A DNA stretch of 64,000 nucleotides from Lampris incognitus (taxonomy: Eukaryota > Chordata > Actinopteri > Lampriformes > Lampridae): the NCBI RefSeq assembly GCF_029633865.1, contig NC_079217.1, positions 52,700,479-52,764,478 on the forward strand, given 5' to 3'. The number at the start of each line of letters is the position of its first letter. The stretch's first letter is position 1. Shown here one piece after another: positions 55,060 to 64,000 of the stretch. Made by a program: the position numbers and the translations under genes. Under the pieces are notes generated by a model. That model saw only the letters and a list, made by a program, of their open reading frames with translations. It had not been told where the DNA came from and did no database searches.

Positions 55060-56241
55060 CTTTTAAACCTAGATAGGTACAGGCCTATCGCGCTAGCCAG
55101 CATGCTGCCAAATGTCCTGGAAAAGTACTGCTGGATAGAGCGCATGAGTTTATCCCCTCCACGGATAACCAGTTTGGTTTTAAAGCTAAAAATGGCCACT
55201 GACTTATGTATATGTATGCCTTAAAGGAAATTATTAACAAATACAGAGGCCAAAACTCATCGGTTCTTATGTGTTTTATTGATGCTTCTAAAGCTTTTGA
55301 TTGTGTTAATCATAGCAAGTTGATTGTTATACTGAGTCAAAGAGGGGTGCCTAAATACTGTGAGAATCCTGGCTTATTGGTATGCCCACCAGACTATGCA
55401 AGTGAAATGGGGTAATAGCGTTTCAGACCCATTTGGGGTTAGTAATGGTGTCAGACAAGGGGGGATTCTGTCTCCATTTCCCTGCAATCTATATATTGAT
55501 GATTTGTCCAAGCTGTTGAAAGCCTGTAACACTGGGTGCATGATGGGTAACACCTTGGTGAACCATATTATGTATGCAGATGACCTTGTCATTCTTGGTC
55601 CCTGTAGCGCTGGTCTCCAGCAGCTCTTTGATATACGTTGTGTGTATGGTGTGCAGCATGATATCAAATACAATGCTAGTAAGAGTGTTGTCATGATCTG
55701 CAGAACCAAAGAGGTCAATCATCTAAAATTTCCTGATTTTAAATGGTCTGATAATAATCTTGGGGTACGTAATAAGGTGAAACATCTTGGACATTAAATT
55801 ACTGAACAAATGACAGACGATGATGATATTTATAGGCAATGCCGCATGATGTATGCACAAGCAAACACTCTCACGCAAGTTTGGTATGTGTTCAGTTAGT
55901 GTGAAGATGTCTGTTCAGAGCATATTGTACACCACTCTATACTGCCCCCTGTGGTCAAACTACAAAAAGCAAGCTTACAGAGGCTTCGAGTAGCTTATAA
56001 TGATGCCATGAGAATACTGCTAAAAAGACCTAGATGGTGTAGTGCAAGTGAAATGTTTGTGGCTGCAGGAGTCAGCACCTCTCAGGCTCTTCTAAGAAAT
56101 CTGATGTATAAATGTATTTGCCGGCTCAATGACTCTGATAATGTAATCATCAAGTGGTTAACGAATATGAGATTCAGTGCCACACGCTACCAGTCCCTGC
56201 AGTGGGACCACTGGTATAGCTGCCTTCTTATAAGACACTGA
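55060..56241 (+). mobile_element. Non-LTR retrotransposon RT domain remnant
   Basis: Decayed ORF2: YRPIALASM, then SSVLMCFIDASKAFDCVNHS, NGVRQGGILSPF, the catalytic YADDLVILG (about 55572-55600) and a C-terminal part (AYNDAMRILLKRPRWCSASE). Frameshifts and stops occur near 55200, 55390 and 55795. Both ends are truncated. The RT type differs from the L1-like copy at 57.7-60.0 kb; clade not certain. Confidence 0.78.
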
Positions 56242-57186
56242 TTTGTTCCTTTTATTTACTGTATGTATTGTCTAGGGTTTATCTTTTACCTATGGTTCTT
56301 ATATTTTATGGACAAGACTGCTTCTGTCATTGCCTTATATGCACGTCTCATACATATGAGGGAACGAAATCACGTTTCACATGGACCCCAGTGCCACATA
56401 AAAACAAATAGCACACAATAAATATTAAAAACAAAAAGTGCATTAAAAACAACTGCTGACTCTCTCCACGTCCATACCATTGGTGGTCAGAGGGCGGTGG
56501 TCTTTTTAAAGTAAATAATGAACCTCCTTAGTTTTATCTTCTTTTTTTTCATGGCGTCATTTTTTTAAAAATTTTTTAACCATGTCTTTGTCTGTTATGG
56601 ACCCTGAGTCTGCAATGACGTTTTTGAGTTGAGTTTTAAAACTGATGTTGAGAATTTCCCACCTTCGTTGATCATACATTACTCGCCTTCATAATACAAG
56701 AAAGTGCTACTGTGGTGTCTCCAGATCCCCACCAAAATACATCTCTGTTGAATGATGAATTTAACGAAGGTTGTCTTTAATCCTGTGTCATTTTTTAAAG
56801 TGTCACATTCTACACAAAGACAATGTTGGGAAAAGAAAAGAAAAAAAAAACAGAAAAGAGATATTGTGGAGAATAAGTATAAAACAGACCGGTAGATGGC
56901 AGCAGTTACACCAGCGGGCGTCGAGGCTGCCCACAATTGAACAGAAAAGGAATTAGCGGCTCCGGGAGGAATAGCCTTGCCTTGCCTTGCCTTTTTTCTT
57001 CTTTTTTAAGAATACAAACGACACAGGAATGTTGTACATATGTATCATCAGACCAATCAACTATAAACAACCTTACACCTTCACATTCCATGGTCATACC
57101 AAATGCAAATAAAGAAAACAAATGAACAATAACAATGATGATAATGTTGAACAAAAATAAAGCACTTTTGTCAGGGGGGAAATCCA

Positions 57187-57275
57187 TCTATCCATCCATC
57201 CATCCGCTTATCCTGCTCTCAGGGTCCCGGTGGGGATGCTGGAGCCTATCCCAGCAGTCACTGGGAGGCAGTCGC
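57187..57275 (-). mobile_element. SINE family 2, 3' fragment, reverse
   Basis: Tail (ccatccatccatccgctta) and adjacent domain (atcctgctctcagggtcccg, gctggagcctatcccagcag) of the family at 13069-13425. Confidence 0.8.
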
Positions 57276-57399
57276 CATGTTATAATGTAAGCTAGCGTTA
57301 TATGTTCTGACTGCTTTTCTGTTTGTGCTTCTGGAAATGGTAGATATATATTTTTCAATTTCTATAATTAACGCAGGAAAGAATGATTTATTATTTAAA

Positions 57400-57740
57400 A
57401 TTGTACTTTTATGGTTTTGAAATTTTGCAAAACAAAAACAAAAAACAAAAGATTTATTAAGTAAAACTCACTGTTGCTTTCACTATTTCTGTCATGGAAA
57501 CTAAACAATACATATTCCCATTTAAGGGAAAATTACAGACTTAAGACATATAAAAGCAGTTAGTTCCTTCCAAAGTTTTCTGGGAAAGGTGCAGTCCCAA
57601 AATAAATGTGTGATTGTCTCAATTTGAGTTTTGCACAACGAACAAGTGGGGTTCGTTGTTTTTACAAATCTTCTCAGGTACTGACTCGTTGGGTAAAACC
57701 TGTGTAATAATTTAAAGGAAAAATCTTTTATTTTCTTATT
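57400..57740 (-). mobile_element. L1-type ORF2 C-terminal fragment, reverse
   Basis: The - strand reads KDFSFKLLHRFYPTSQYLRR, TNPTCSLCKTQIETITHLFW and RKLWKELTAFI, the zinc-finger-like C-terminus of fish L1 ORF2. It is oriented opposite to the L1 remnant that follows. Confidence 0.7.
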
Positions 57741-60013
57741 AACTTATTTATCATGTTAACTGTGGACACCTTCTGTCTTGGGAACCCTGACCCATTTGCT
57801 TACTCCCTTACACTCTATATTGACAGTGTCTTGTGCAAAGACCTGAACAAGATCTCTGCTTTTGTCTCTGCTTTTTATGAAAAACCGTATCATTCCAACT
57901 TCAATGCTTAAGGCTAGTGAGGAGTTTCTTAAACAAATTCAAAATAGGATTCCTAGAATAGACGATAACTTTAAATCAATATGTGAGGCTGACCTATTAT
58001 TGATGAAATCAAGATTGCACTATTCTCAATGAAGAAAGGCAAATCCCCAAAAATTGATGGTCTGTGTGCTGAATTCTACACTCATTTTTGGGAAATCATT
58101 AGTGGACCACTACTCGACATGTATAAGGAATGTATCAGCCAGGGGAAGATGGTCCCTACAATGAGACAAGGCATAATGACCCTCATACCCAAGCCCGAGA
58201 AAGAGCCTCTATCGATAGAAAATTGGGGCCCAATTACCTTTTTATTTATACAGTACAAGATTTTGGCCTTGGTCTATTAGCATAGACCAAGGCCAAGCAT
58301 AGACTCTATGCTAATAGATTAAGAAAAGGATTGGGTCAAATAATAGCAGAAACTCAAACTGGCTTTACGAAAAACCAACATATAAGCAGGAATATTAGAT
58401 AAGTGTTTGACCTGTTGGATTATGCAGATGAAGTAAACTCAGAGGCGCTCATTTTGTTTAGACTTTTACAAGGCATTTGACACAATTGAACATGCAACTA
58501 TTTGGCTTTGGGGATAATCTTGTGCGTATAATTGATATGTTATATAGAAATATAAATAGCTCTTTATTATTTAATTTTGATACTTCTAAAAGATTTCCAA
58601 TCAACAGAGGGGTACGTTAAGGTTGCCCAAGTTCCACTATTTATTTTGGTTACAGAACTATTATCTTTGAATATCACCAGTGACAGAAGTTTACAAGGAA
58701 TCTCTATTTTTGATGAAGAAATTACGATTTCTCAGTTGGCAGATGACACAACCTTATTTCTAAAAGACAAAAGTCAATAACCCATTATTAACTTAATCGA
58801 TCAATTCTCAAATGCCTCAGGTTTAAAGCTAAATTTACCAAAGTGTGAAATTTTGTCCATTCACGAATGTTCTGATTCTGTACCTATGAAACCTATGGCT
58901 TCAGATGGATCTCTCTATTATTAGGAGGGTGCTCCTCTCAAAGGCAGAAGGTCTGCCCCGCTTGGTCTACCCATCTTTGTTGCTATTTAGTCAAGACTCT
59001 ACAGTTAAACAAATAAATAAGTCCTTCTTAGATTTTGTATGGAAAAAAACAATTCGAATAGACTTGAAAAAATCTGTACTTTCCAATTCTAGAGAGGTGG
59101 GTGGTCTTGAATTTGTGAACTTTAATGACACTGTAAATACCTTTAAAATAAACTGGCTGAAAATATGTCTTTCAAATCCCATATCAACTTGGTATTTCAT
59201 CCCAAACACATTTTTTTATAAAATTTGGGGCCTTTCATTCCTTCTAAAATGCAATTATCTACCAAATAGGTTACCTGCTCGTTTATCTAAATTCCATCAG
59301 CAAGCCCTTTTAGCATGGAAACTGGCATTCGTCCACAATTTTTCACCTCATAAATCACTTCTTTGGCACAACAGTGATATTATGAATAAATCATTGTTTT
59401 TTTCCAAAATGGCATCACAGACATATTCAATCACATTCTAAACCTCTTTGATGATTTTGGTAATGTTTTGTCCCATGAACAGTTTATGGTGGTTCGTGAC
59501 TTTCCAGGTCCATGTAGAGAGTTTAATTCCATAATACATGCACTTCCTCTTGGATTGACTCAATTACTTAAAAGTCATCTATGCGGCGGGGGGACTAAAA
59601 CTTGCTAACGTTAGATGGAATTGAACTCACTGACAAAAAATGTATCAATAAACAGAAGAATTTTCGAAAGAAGGAATAAAGTGATACCTAGAGGAACGTT
59701 CTACTGGAATTCTTGTGTTGAGGACATTTACTGGAGGAGGGCTTGGTTGTTACCATATAAATACTGTATTTCAAATAAGGTATAAGAGATTCATTTCAAG
59801 CTTCTGCACAGCATACACCCAGCTAATACTCTTATAGCAAAGTTCACATGTCTTGATGGCTGCTGCACTTTCTGTGGAAACGATGGGGAGACTCCTGTTC
59901 ATTTCTTTTTCAGTTGTTCAGTAACAAATACGTTTTGGAAAGATCTGGGATCTCACATCTTCTTAAATACAAACATCACACATTCCTTTACCCTGAAAGA
60001 CATAGTTTGTTAT
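57741..60013 (+). mobile_element. L1-type LINE ORF2 remnant (RT to C-terminus)
   Basis: Frameshifted L1-like reverse transcriptase: KKGKSPKIDGLCAEFYTHFW, TLIPKPEKEPLSIENWGPIT, AETQTGFTKN, the catalytic motif QLADDTTLF (about 58732-58758), a thumb/connection part (LPRLVYPSLLLFSQDSTVKQ) and a cysteine-containing C-terminus near 59850-59990. Many stops and shifts. It is cut at 60013 by a type B mini-element. Confidence 0.78.
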
Positions 60014-60110
60014 TGTAACCGGTTATGTTCTTGCCCGGTGCGAGATTCGATACGGTGTGTACTGCACCACAAGGCGACGTCACTAACCGCTCGGCTAAAG
60101 GGTCAGAACC
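60014..60110 (-). mobile_element. TG...CA mini-element with tRNA-like core, type B, copy 3 (truncated)
   Basis: Starts TGTAACCGGTTATGTTCTTG as in the other type B copies and keeps the tRNA-like core (reversed CGTATCGAATC and TAGCCGAGCGG), but ends after gggtcagaacc without the second terminus. It interrupts the L1 remnant. Confidence 0.75.
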
Positions 60111-60870
60111 ATACTACCCAGAGGTCATACTACCCAGAGGTCACCTGAGAAGGAAAAAAGCATATGTACTGAAATTCGCCTCCATTCTGTGTGATATCCT
60201 GCAGAAACTCATAAGAGATGTATGCAAAGATTGTCTGACTTTATCCCAAATTAACGGGGTTTTGACCCAGAATGAGGGAGTAAATGCTGCCATCTGCTGG
60301 TTGAAAATGTGAACTTCAAGTGAGGGGACAAGCGCACAAATGCGCCACTGGTCAAATAACCTGTAAGGATGTTAGACATGGTCGTTATTCTATTTCGCCA
60401 AGTTGGAGGTCATTTTATTTGGTTGCAGCTCCCTTAACTACTCCAACATCACGGACAGGGTCATCGATCAGCCCATCTCCTTAAAAGAATTCTTTCTTCC
60501 ATGGTGAACCTCGCCATATTTCGGCAGCTGACACTGTGGCCGGGCAGAATGCCAGCCAGTCATGCCCTGAGTTGTCTGGGGGACTGGGGGCGAGCTGGAG
60601 GGAGAGAGAGAGAGAGAGTGTGTGTGTGTGTGTGTGGGGGGGGTATAATTGTGTTTCCATGAGTGTGTTTGTTTGTCTGCTATATACAGAAAGGGGGAGG
60701 AGAGAAACGGACATACAGAGAACAAAAGAGGTTGTTTCCCCTTCAAATACAAGGACAGACTGAGACAGTTTGACAGCCAAACACTTTTTGTTTAACCTCC
60801 TGTCACCTGGTAATTAGTGATGTTTGAAACAGCCACTGTTATCAGCGCCTTCTCCAGGGCCAGACCAAAA
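60111..60870. other. Unrecognised sequence between L1 remnant and hAT element
   Basis: Contains an open stretch to 60312 (ILCDILQKLIRDVCKDCL) that I cannot assign, and a GA/GT-rich run near 60600-60640. A short direct repeat catactacccagaggt occurs at about 60111. Confidence 0.4.
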
Positions 60871-61717
60871 CTAGCGCTGCACGATTCATCTAATGTCAGC
60901 CTGCGCAGTTATAGAACCGCAGAAGGCTGCGGTTCAATCAAATAACACAATGTCCGTGTGTGAACGTCTGTTTGTGTGCAGTCTGCATAACCACGCCCAT
61001 AATTAATTAAGAGACGACCGATCGGTCTCTGTTGAGGCAGCGAAGCGCGTGCAGTCTACGGTCACGTGACTATCCAGCGTGCTGCGTGCAGACCAGAAAG
61101 AATGGAAAAATGGATACCGATCACGACGAGCAGGTTGACGCGGATGAACCGCTGGCAAAACAAAACGCGACCTCTGATATATGGCGATGTTTTGGATTCC
61201 AGCTCAGCGACGCTGAGCAGAACGAGGTTTTGTGTAAAATATGCAAAATGAAAGTCGCTACATGTCGCGGCAACACGCCGAATTTGTATTCGTTTGTTTT
61301 GTCTTGGTTATAGGTGTAAACTACTAATAACACCTGTTAGTCCCTAGCTAACGGGTCTGACCCTTTAGCCGAGCGGTTAGTGATGTCGCCTTGTGGTGCA
61401 GTACACCTGGTATCGAATCCCGCACCGGGCAAGAAAATAACCGGTTACATAGGGATACATAATTCCCCTTATTGAGCTAGTAGGAACGTTTGATTACAGC
61501 TGCTGTTTTCTCGGTTCGTGTTTACAGTGATACACTTCCGCTGCGCGGGTTTTTGTTATGGTGACGGACTAAATAGTGCACGTTGTGTAGACGAAAGAGA
61601 AAGTTGTCACGACTCCTGATTGAGCTCCTCTACAGTTTATTATATCGCAAATCGCGATATTGTCCACAATAATCACAACATGACTTCTTTTTTTTTTCAC
61701 CAAATCGTGCAGCACTG
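60871..61717 (+). mobile_element. Internally deleted hAT transposon with BED-finger exon
   Basis: Inverted ends CTAGCGCTGCACGATT (60871-60886) and reversed CAGTGCTGCACGATTTGG (to 61717). From the ATG at 61110 the + strand encodes an acidic N-terminus and a BED-type zinc-finger start (SDIWRCFGFQLSDAEQNEVL, CKICKMKVATCRGNTPNLYS), as in ZBED/hAT transposases. The rest of the transposase is gone and a type B mini-element is inserted at 61315. Flanks do not show a clean 8-bp duplication. Confidence 0.75.
61315..61449 (+). mobile_element. TG...CA mini-element with tRNA-like core, type B, copy 1
   Basis: 135 bp from TGTAAACTACT to AACCGGTTACA with a perfect 4-bp duplication TAGG (61311-61314, 61450-61453). 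The A box TAGCCGAGCGG (61366-61376) fits the consensus TRGCNNAGYNGG except for length; B-box-like GTATCGAATCC is at 61410-61420, with 33 nt between, as in a tRNA. Confidence 0.88.
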
Positions 61718-61789
61718 AAAAGGTGCCCACTGGTGTTCAGTTGGTAACGTTGCTTTATTCTTTTGCATTTGGCTGCCATCACTATGTAT

Positions 61790-61932
61790 TGTAGCGGGCA
61801 GTCCGGGGGACCGTCGCCACAGCCGGGACGCGAACCCGTATTTTCTTCTCCGCAAGCGACAACGTTAACCAGTCGACTAAAGGGTCCGACCCGTTGGGGG
61901 GCCAACGTCTCTACTTATCCATGCACGTTACA
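61790..61932 (-). mobile_element. TG...CA mini-element with tRNA-like core, type A, copy 1
   Basis: 143 bp. + strand ends TGTAGCGGG...CACGTTACA, flanked by a perfect 4-bp duplication GTAT (61786-61789, 61933-61936). The core on the - strand has TAGTCGACTGG and GGTTCGCGTCC. It shares CGGGTC.GACCCTTTAG with the type B copies. Confidence 0.88.
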
Positions 61933-61936
61933 GTAT

Positions 61937-62559
61937 CATTGCTCCCCCGTGGAGGCCTACTCTGAAAAACCCCCAGCATAATATGCAAGTACAAAAGCTT
62001 TCATTATATCCATGAATCTGCAACTGCACTGTCTTTCAAGTCGAAATCTGAAACTTTTCTCCCTTTTTAAGTTAGTTTACTTAACACCAAATGGCATCTC
62101 CACTATGGTTGGAGACAGCTCTCTAGTCTCTGTATAGCGCAGGCGAATTATGTTTGACCAGGTAGAAGGAACACCCGGTAAGCAGCAAACACGTACGTGT
62201 TGGAAAATAGGTTGAAACACGATGCCAATGTGGCGATGCTGTAGAAAGTGTTCCCATAGCCAGTAATGAGAGACGACATCAATGAATCACACAACGCAGA
62301 TGGAAACGTGCGGCAGCAGCCATTTAGTTGAAACAGGAAGAACAACCGAGACTGCAACGCAGGCAGACCGGAACGGAGGCTTGCAACCACAACCAATACT
62401 GGCGTCACCCCTTTCTTCCCAAAAGAAAGACCCCCCCACCCCCTACACACAGTACAACAATAACACCACAGAACACCAGGCAACATCACAGCTCAGGCTA
62501 TATAACTAGACCTGTAAGGTAAGACAAAACATTATCACCAGTACACACAAACAACTGGC
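61937..62559. other. Region downstream (3') of the minus-strand pol remnant
   Basis: No recognisable protein. If the pol remnant is part of an LTR retrotransposon, its 3' end would lie here, but no LTR pair was found. Confidence 0.4.
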
Positions 62560-63985
62560 CTAAAGTTCAAAGTCCTCTAAATGCCGCGGCAAGCGCCAGC
62601 GACGCTCCGAGCATTGAGGTGCAGCATCAGGTGCAAGAGCAGGCACACACTCGCCAGGGGAGCTCCCCCCAGGCTCGACCTCGACGGGAGGCACAGTCTC
62701 ATCCCCCAGCCTCATATGGTTATCACAAGGCAGGCAAGGTGCAGGTGGGGGCTCGGCAATGGCTGGCGGTATGTCAGGGCAAGGCAGGCAAGGTGCAGGT
62801 GGGGGCTCGGCAATGGCTGGCGGTATGTCAGGGCAGTGCGGGGCAGGGTTGTCCAAGTCCTCATCAGACGCGAAATCGTCCGCGTGGGGTTCAGAGGCTG
62901 TAGAGGGACCTTCCACTTTGTAGCAGTCACCCAGCCTGACCCTGTAGGAGGTACGACGGAGTTGAGACCCCGTGAACTTCTGGATATTGCACCATGCCCC
63001 ATCCACGCTAGTGACGAGGTACCTGTCACGGGCCTTTGACTTATTCCGGTCACCATACCAGTACACCAGTTCACCAGGTCGAATGGCGGGAGGCACGGCC
63101 CCATGACCAGAGGGCACCTTTGACTTCATGCTGTACGGATGGTTGGTGACACGCTCCGAGTGTTGTTTCAAGATGAGGTCCTGGTCGACCACAGGCAACT
63201 GCCTATGGGAGAACTGGTCACGCTGAAGCAGCATTTCACAGGGAGACAATCCACGCGACCTAACATGACTGTTCAGGTTGGCCGTAGCGACAGAGAGTAA
63301 CAGGGGAGTAACAGCCCTACAGTTAGGCTCGAGGCGAAGAATCTGCCCCTGAATCTCTTCTCCGCCACTGGGTTCTTATTGACATTCTTGGCGTTGCCCA
63401 CCTCAACAACTAGTCTGTGCATAGCGAGGGCCCCATCCCCTGCCAATGCAGCAAAACCAGGGGCAGGGTCAGTCCTGATCACAGCAAAGGGGCCGTCGAG
63501 AGGGCACAGACCCACACATAAGCGGGTTAAAGCGTCCCTGAGGGTGTCTCTGCGCTCGTCGTGGATGAGACTCCATCTGAGGTCAGAGCACTCTGCCTGT
63601 ATGGCAAGCCAGGCCGACCTGTTGGTGAAGGGAAGAGGTAGGACAGGTCCCATGTTCACCCTGGCCTGGAACGGACCCACAGCGCCGTTATGTCCTTCAA
63701 AGTGGGGATCAAACACTGCATCAAACTCTCTATGCAGGGCACGGAACTCATCTCTGATGTCAGCAGGCATGAGGTTATCTGGATCCAGAGCGACAAGGTC
63801 AGAGGACAAGCCTGACATGGTCGTCGGGGCCGGTTTGGGGGGATCAGCTGGCATGGCGGCGTCGCTGAGTGGCGGGACATATGTGGCGCGGACACGGCAT
63901 AGGTGGTGGCTTTTCTGGACCAGCCGCGGCTCTCCAGTGAGATGTGGGACACGGATCTTCCCGGACACACCCCGTAGCAAAGTTG
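62560..63985 (-). mobile_element. Ty3-like LTR retrotransposon pol remnant with internal deletions
   Basis: Reading from 63985 down: a pre-RT region ([20 protein letters not shown], ending NMGPVLP), then directly a short segment ending [11 protein letters not shown], then integrase core-like sequence ([35 protein letters not shown]), a frame break near 63270-63370, and the integrase C-terminal region (MLLQRDQFSHRQLPV, LVYWYGDRNKSKARDRYLVT) with a proline-rich tail ending at 62560. The RT catalytic and RNase H parts are missing, so this is a deletion derivative. Family named from memory. Confidence 0.65.
62727..62834 (-). repeat. 54-bp in-frame tandem duplication in the pol tail
   Basis: Two perfect 54-bp copies (62727-62780 and 62781-62834) encode two copies of an 18-residue Pro/Ala-rich unit (CPDIPPAIAEPPPAPCLP) on the - strand. 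Confidence 0.95.
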
Positions 63986-64000
63986 GGGCAGGCCACTGCT

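Noticed and set aside
61366..61420. Functional tRNA gene in the mini-elements
   Set aside because: Box spacing fits but acceptor and anticodon stems do not close and the unit is part of a repeated element.

Overview
This window is vertebrate nuclear DNA, most likely from a teleost fish. The genes are split by GT-AG introns of 0.1 to 8.6 kb, microsatellites are dense, and the repeat complement is fish-like: two tRNA-derived SINE families, L1/Tx1-type and other non-LTR retrotransposon fragments, a Penelope-like fragment, hAT and Harbinger derivatives and a Ty3-like pol remnant. All assignments were made by reading the sequence; no database search was run, so family names rest on remembered motifs.

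Two protein-coding genes lie head to tail on the + strand. The first (1777-32467, 5' part outside the window) is fchsd2, an F-BAR and double-SH3 membrane-remodelling and endocytic adaptor. Thirteen exons give one continuous frame through the distal F-BAR region, SH3-1, SH3-2, a proline-rich tail and a C-terminal TLV. A fourteenth, 75-nt exon (3767-3841) is a probable in-frame cassette. A long 3' UTR follows, with a (CT)71 tract and a candidate poly(A) signal at 35867. The second gene (36329-53068) is complete: ten exons encode about 1773 residues of a NACHT/WD-repeat STAND protein of the NWD2 type. It has a Walker A motif in exon 8, a Walker B motif in exon 9 and the WD-repeat half in one 3.2-kb last exon. 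It looks like a diverged NWD2-like paralogue rather than a strict orthologue.

The introns and the whole 53.1-64.0 kb flank are full of mobile-element debris. Introns of fchsd2 hold SINEs, a decayed Tx1-type LINE (about 19.7-22.56 kb), a TIR element carrying a broken exon (22.56-23.89 kb) and a Harbinger/hAT cluster (31.4-32.2 kb). Introns of the nwd2-like gene hold a 497-bp fold-back element, a 568-bp TIR element with a 5-bp target duplication, and LTR-like direct repeats. Beyond 53 kb there are a hAT MITE with a perfect 8-bp duplication, a Penelope-like fragment, three LINE remnants, a deleted hAT transposon and a deleted Ty3-like pol.

The most unusual signal is a group of six very short elements (about 133-157 bp when complete) between 39.8 and 61.9 kb. 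They begin TGTA and end TACA (one end is TGCA), contain a tRNA-like core with A- and B-box-like sequences, and are flanked by perfect 4-bp target duplications in four of the five complete copies. That is an integrase-type signature on what otherwise looks like a Pol III SINE core.
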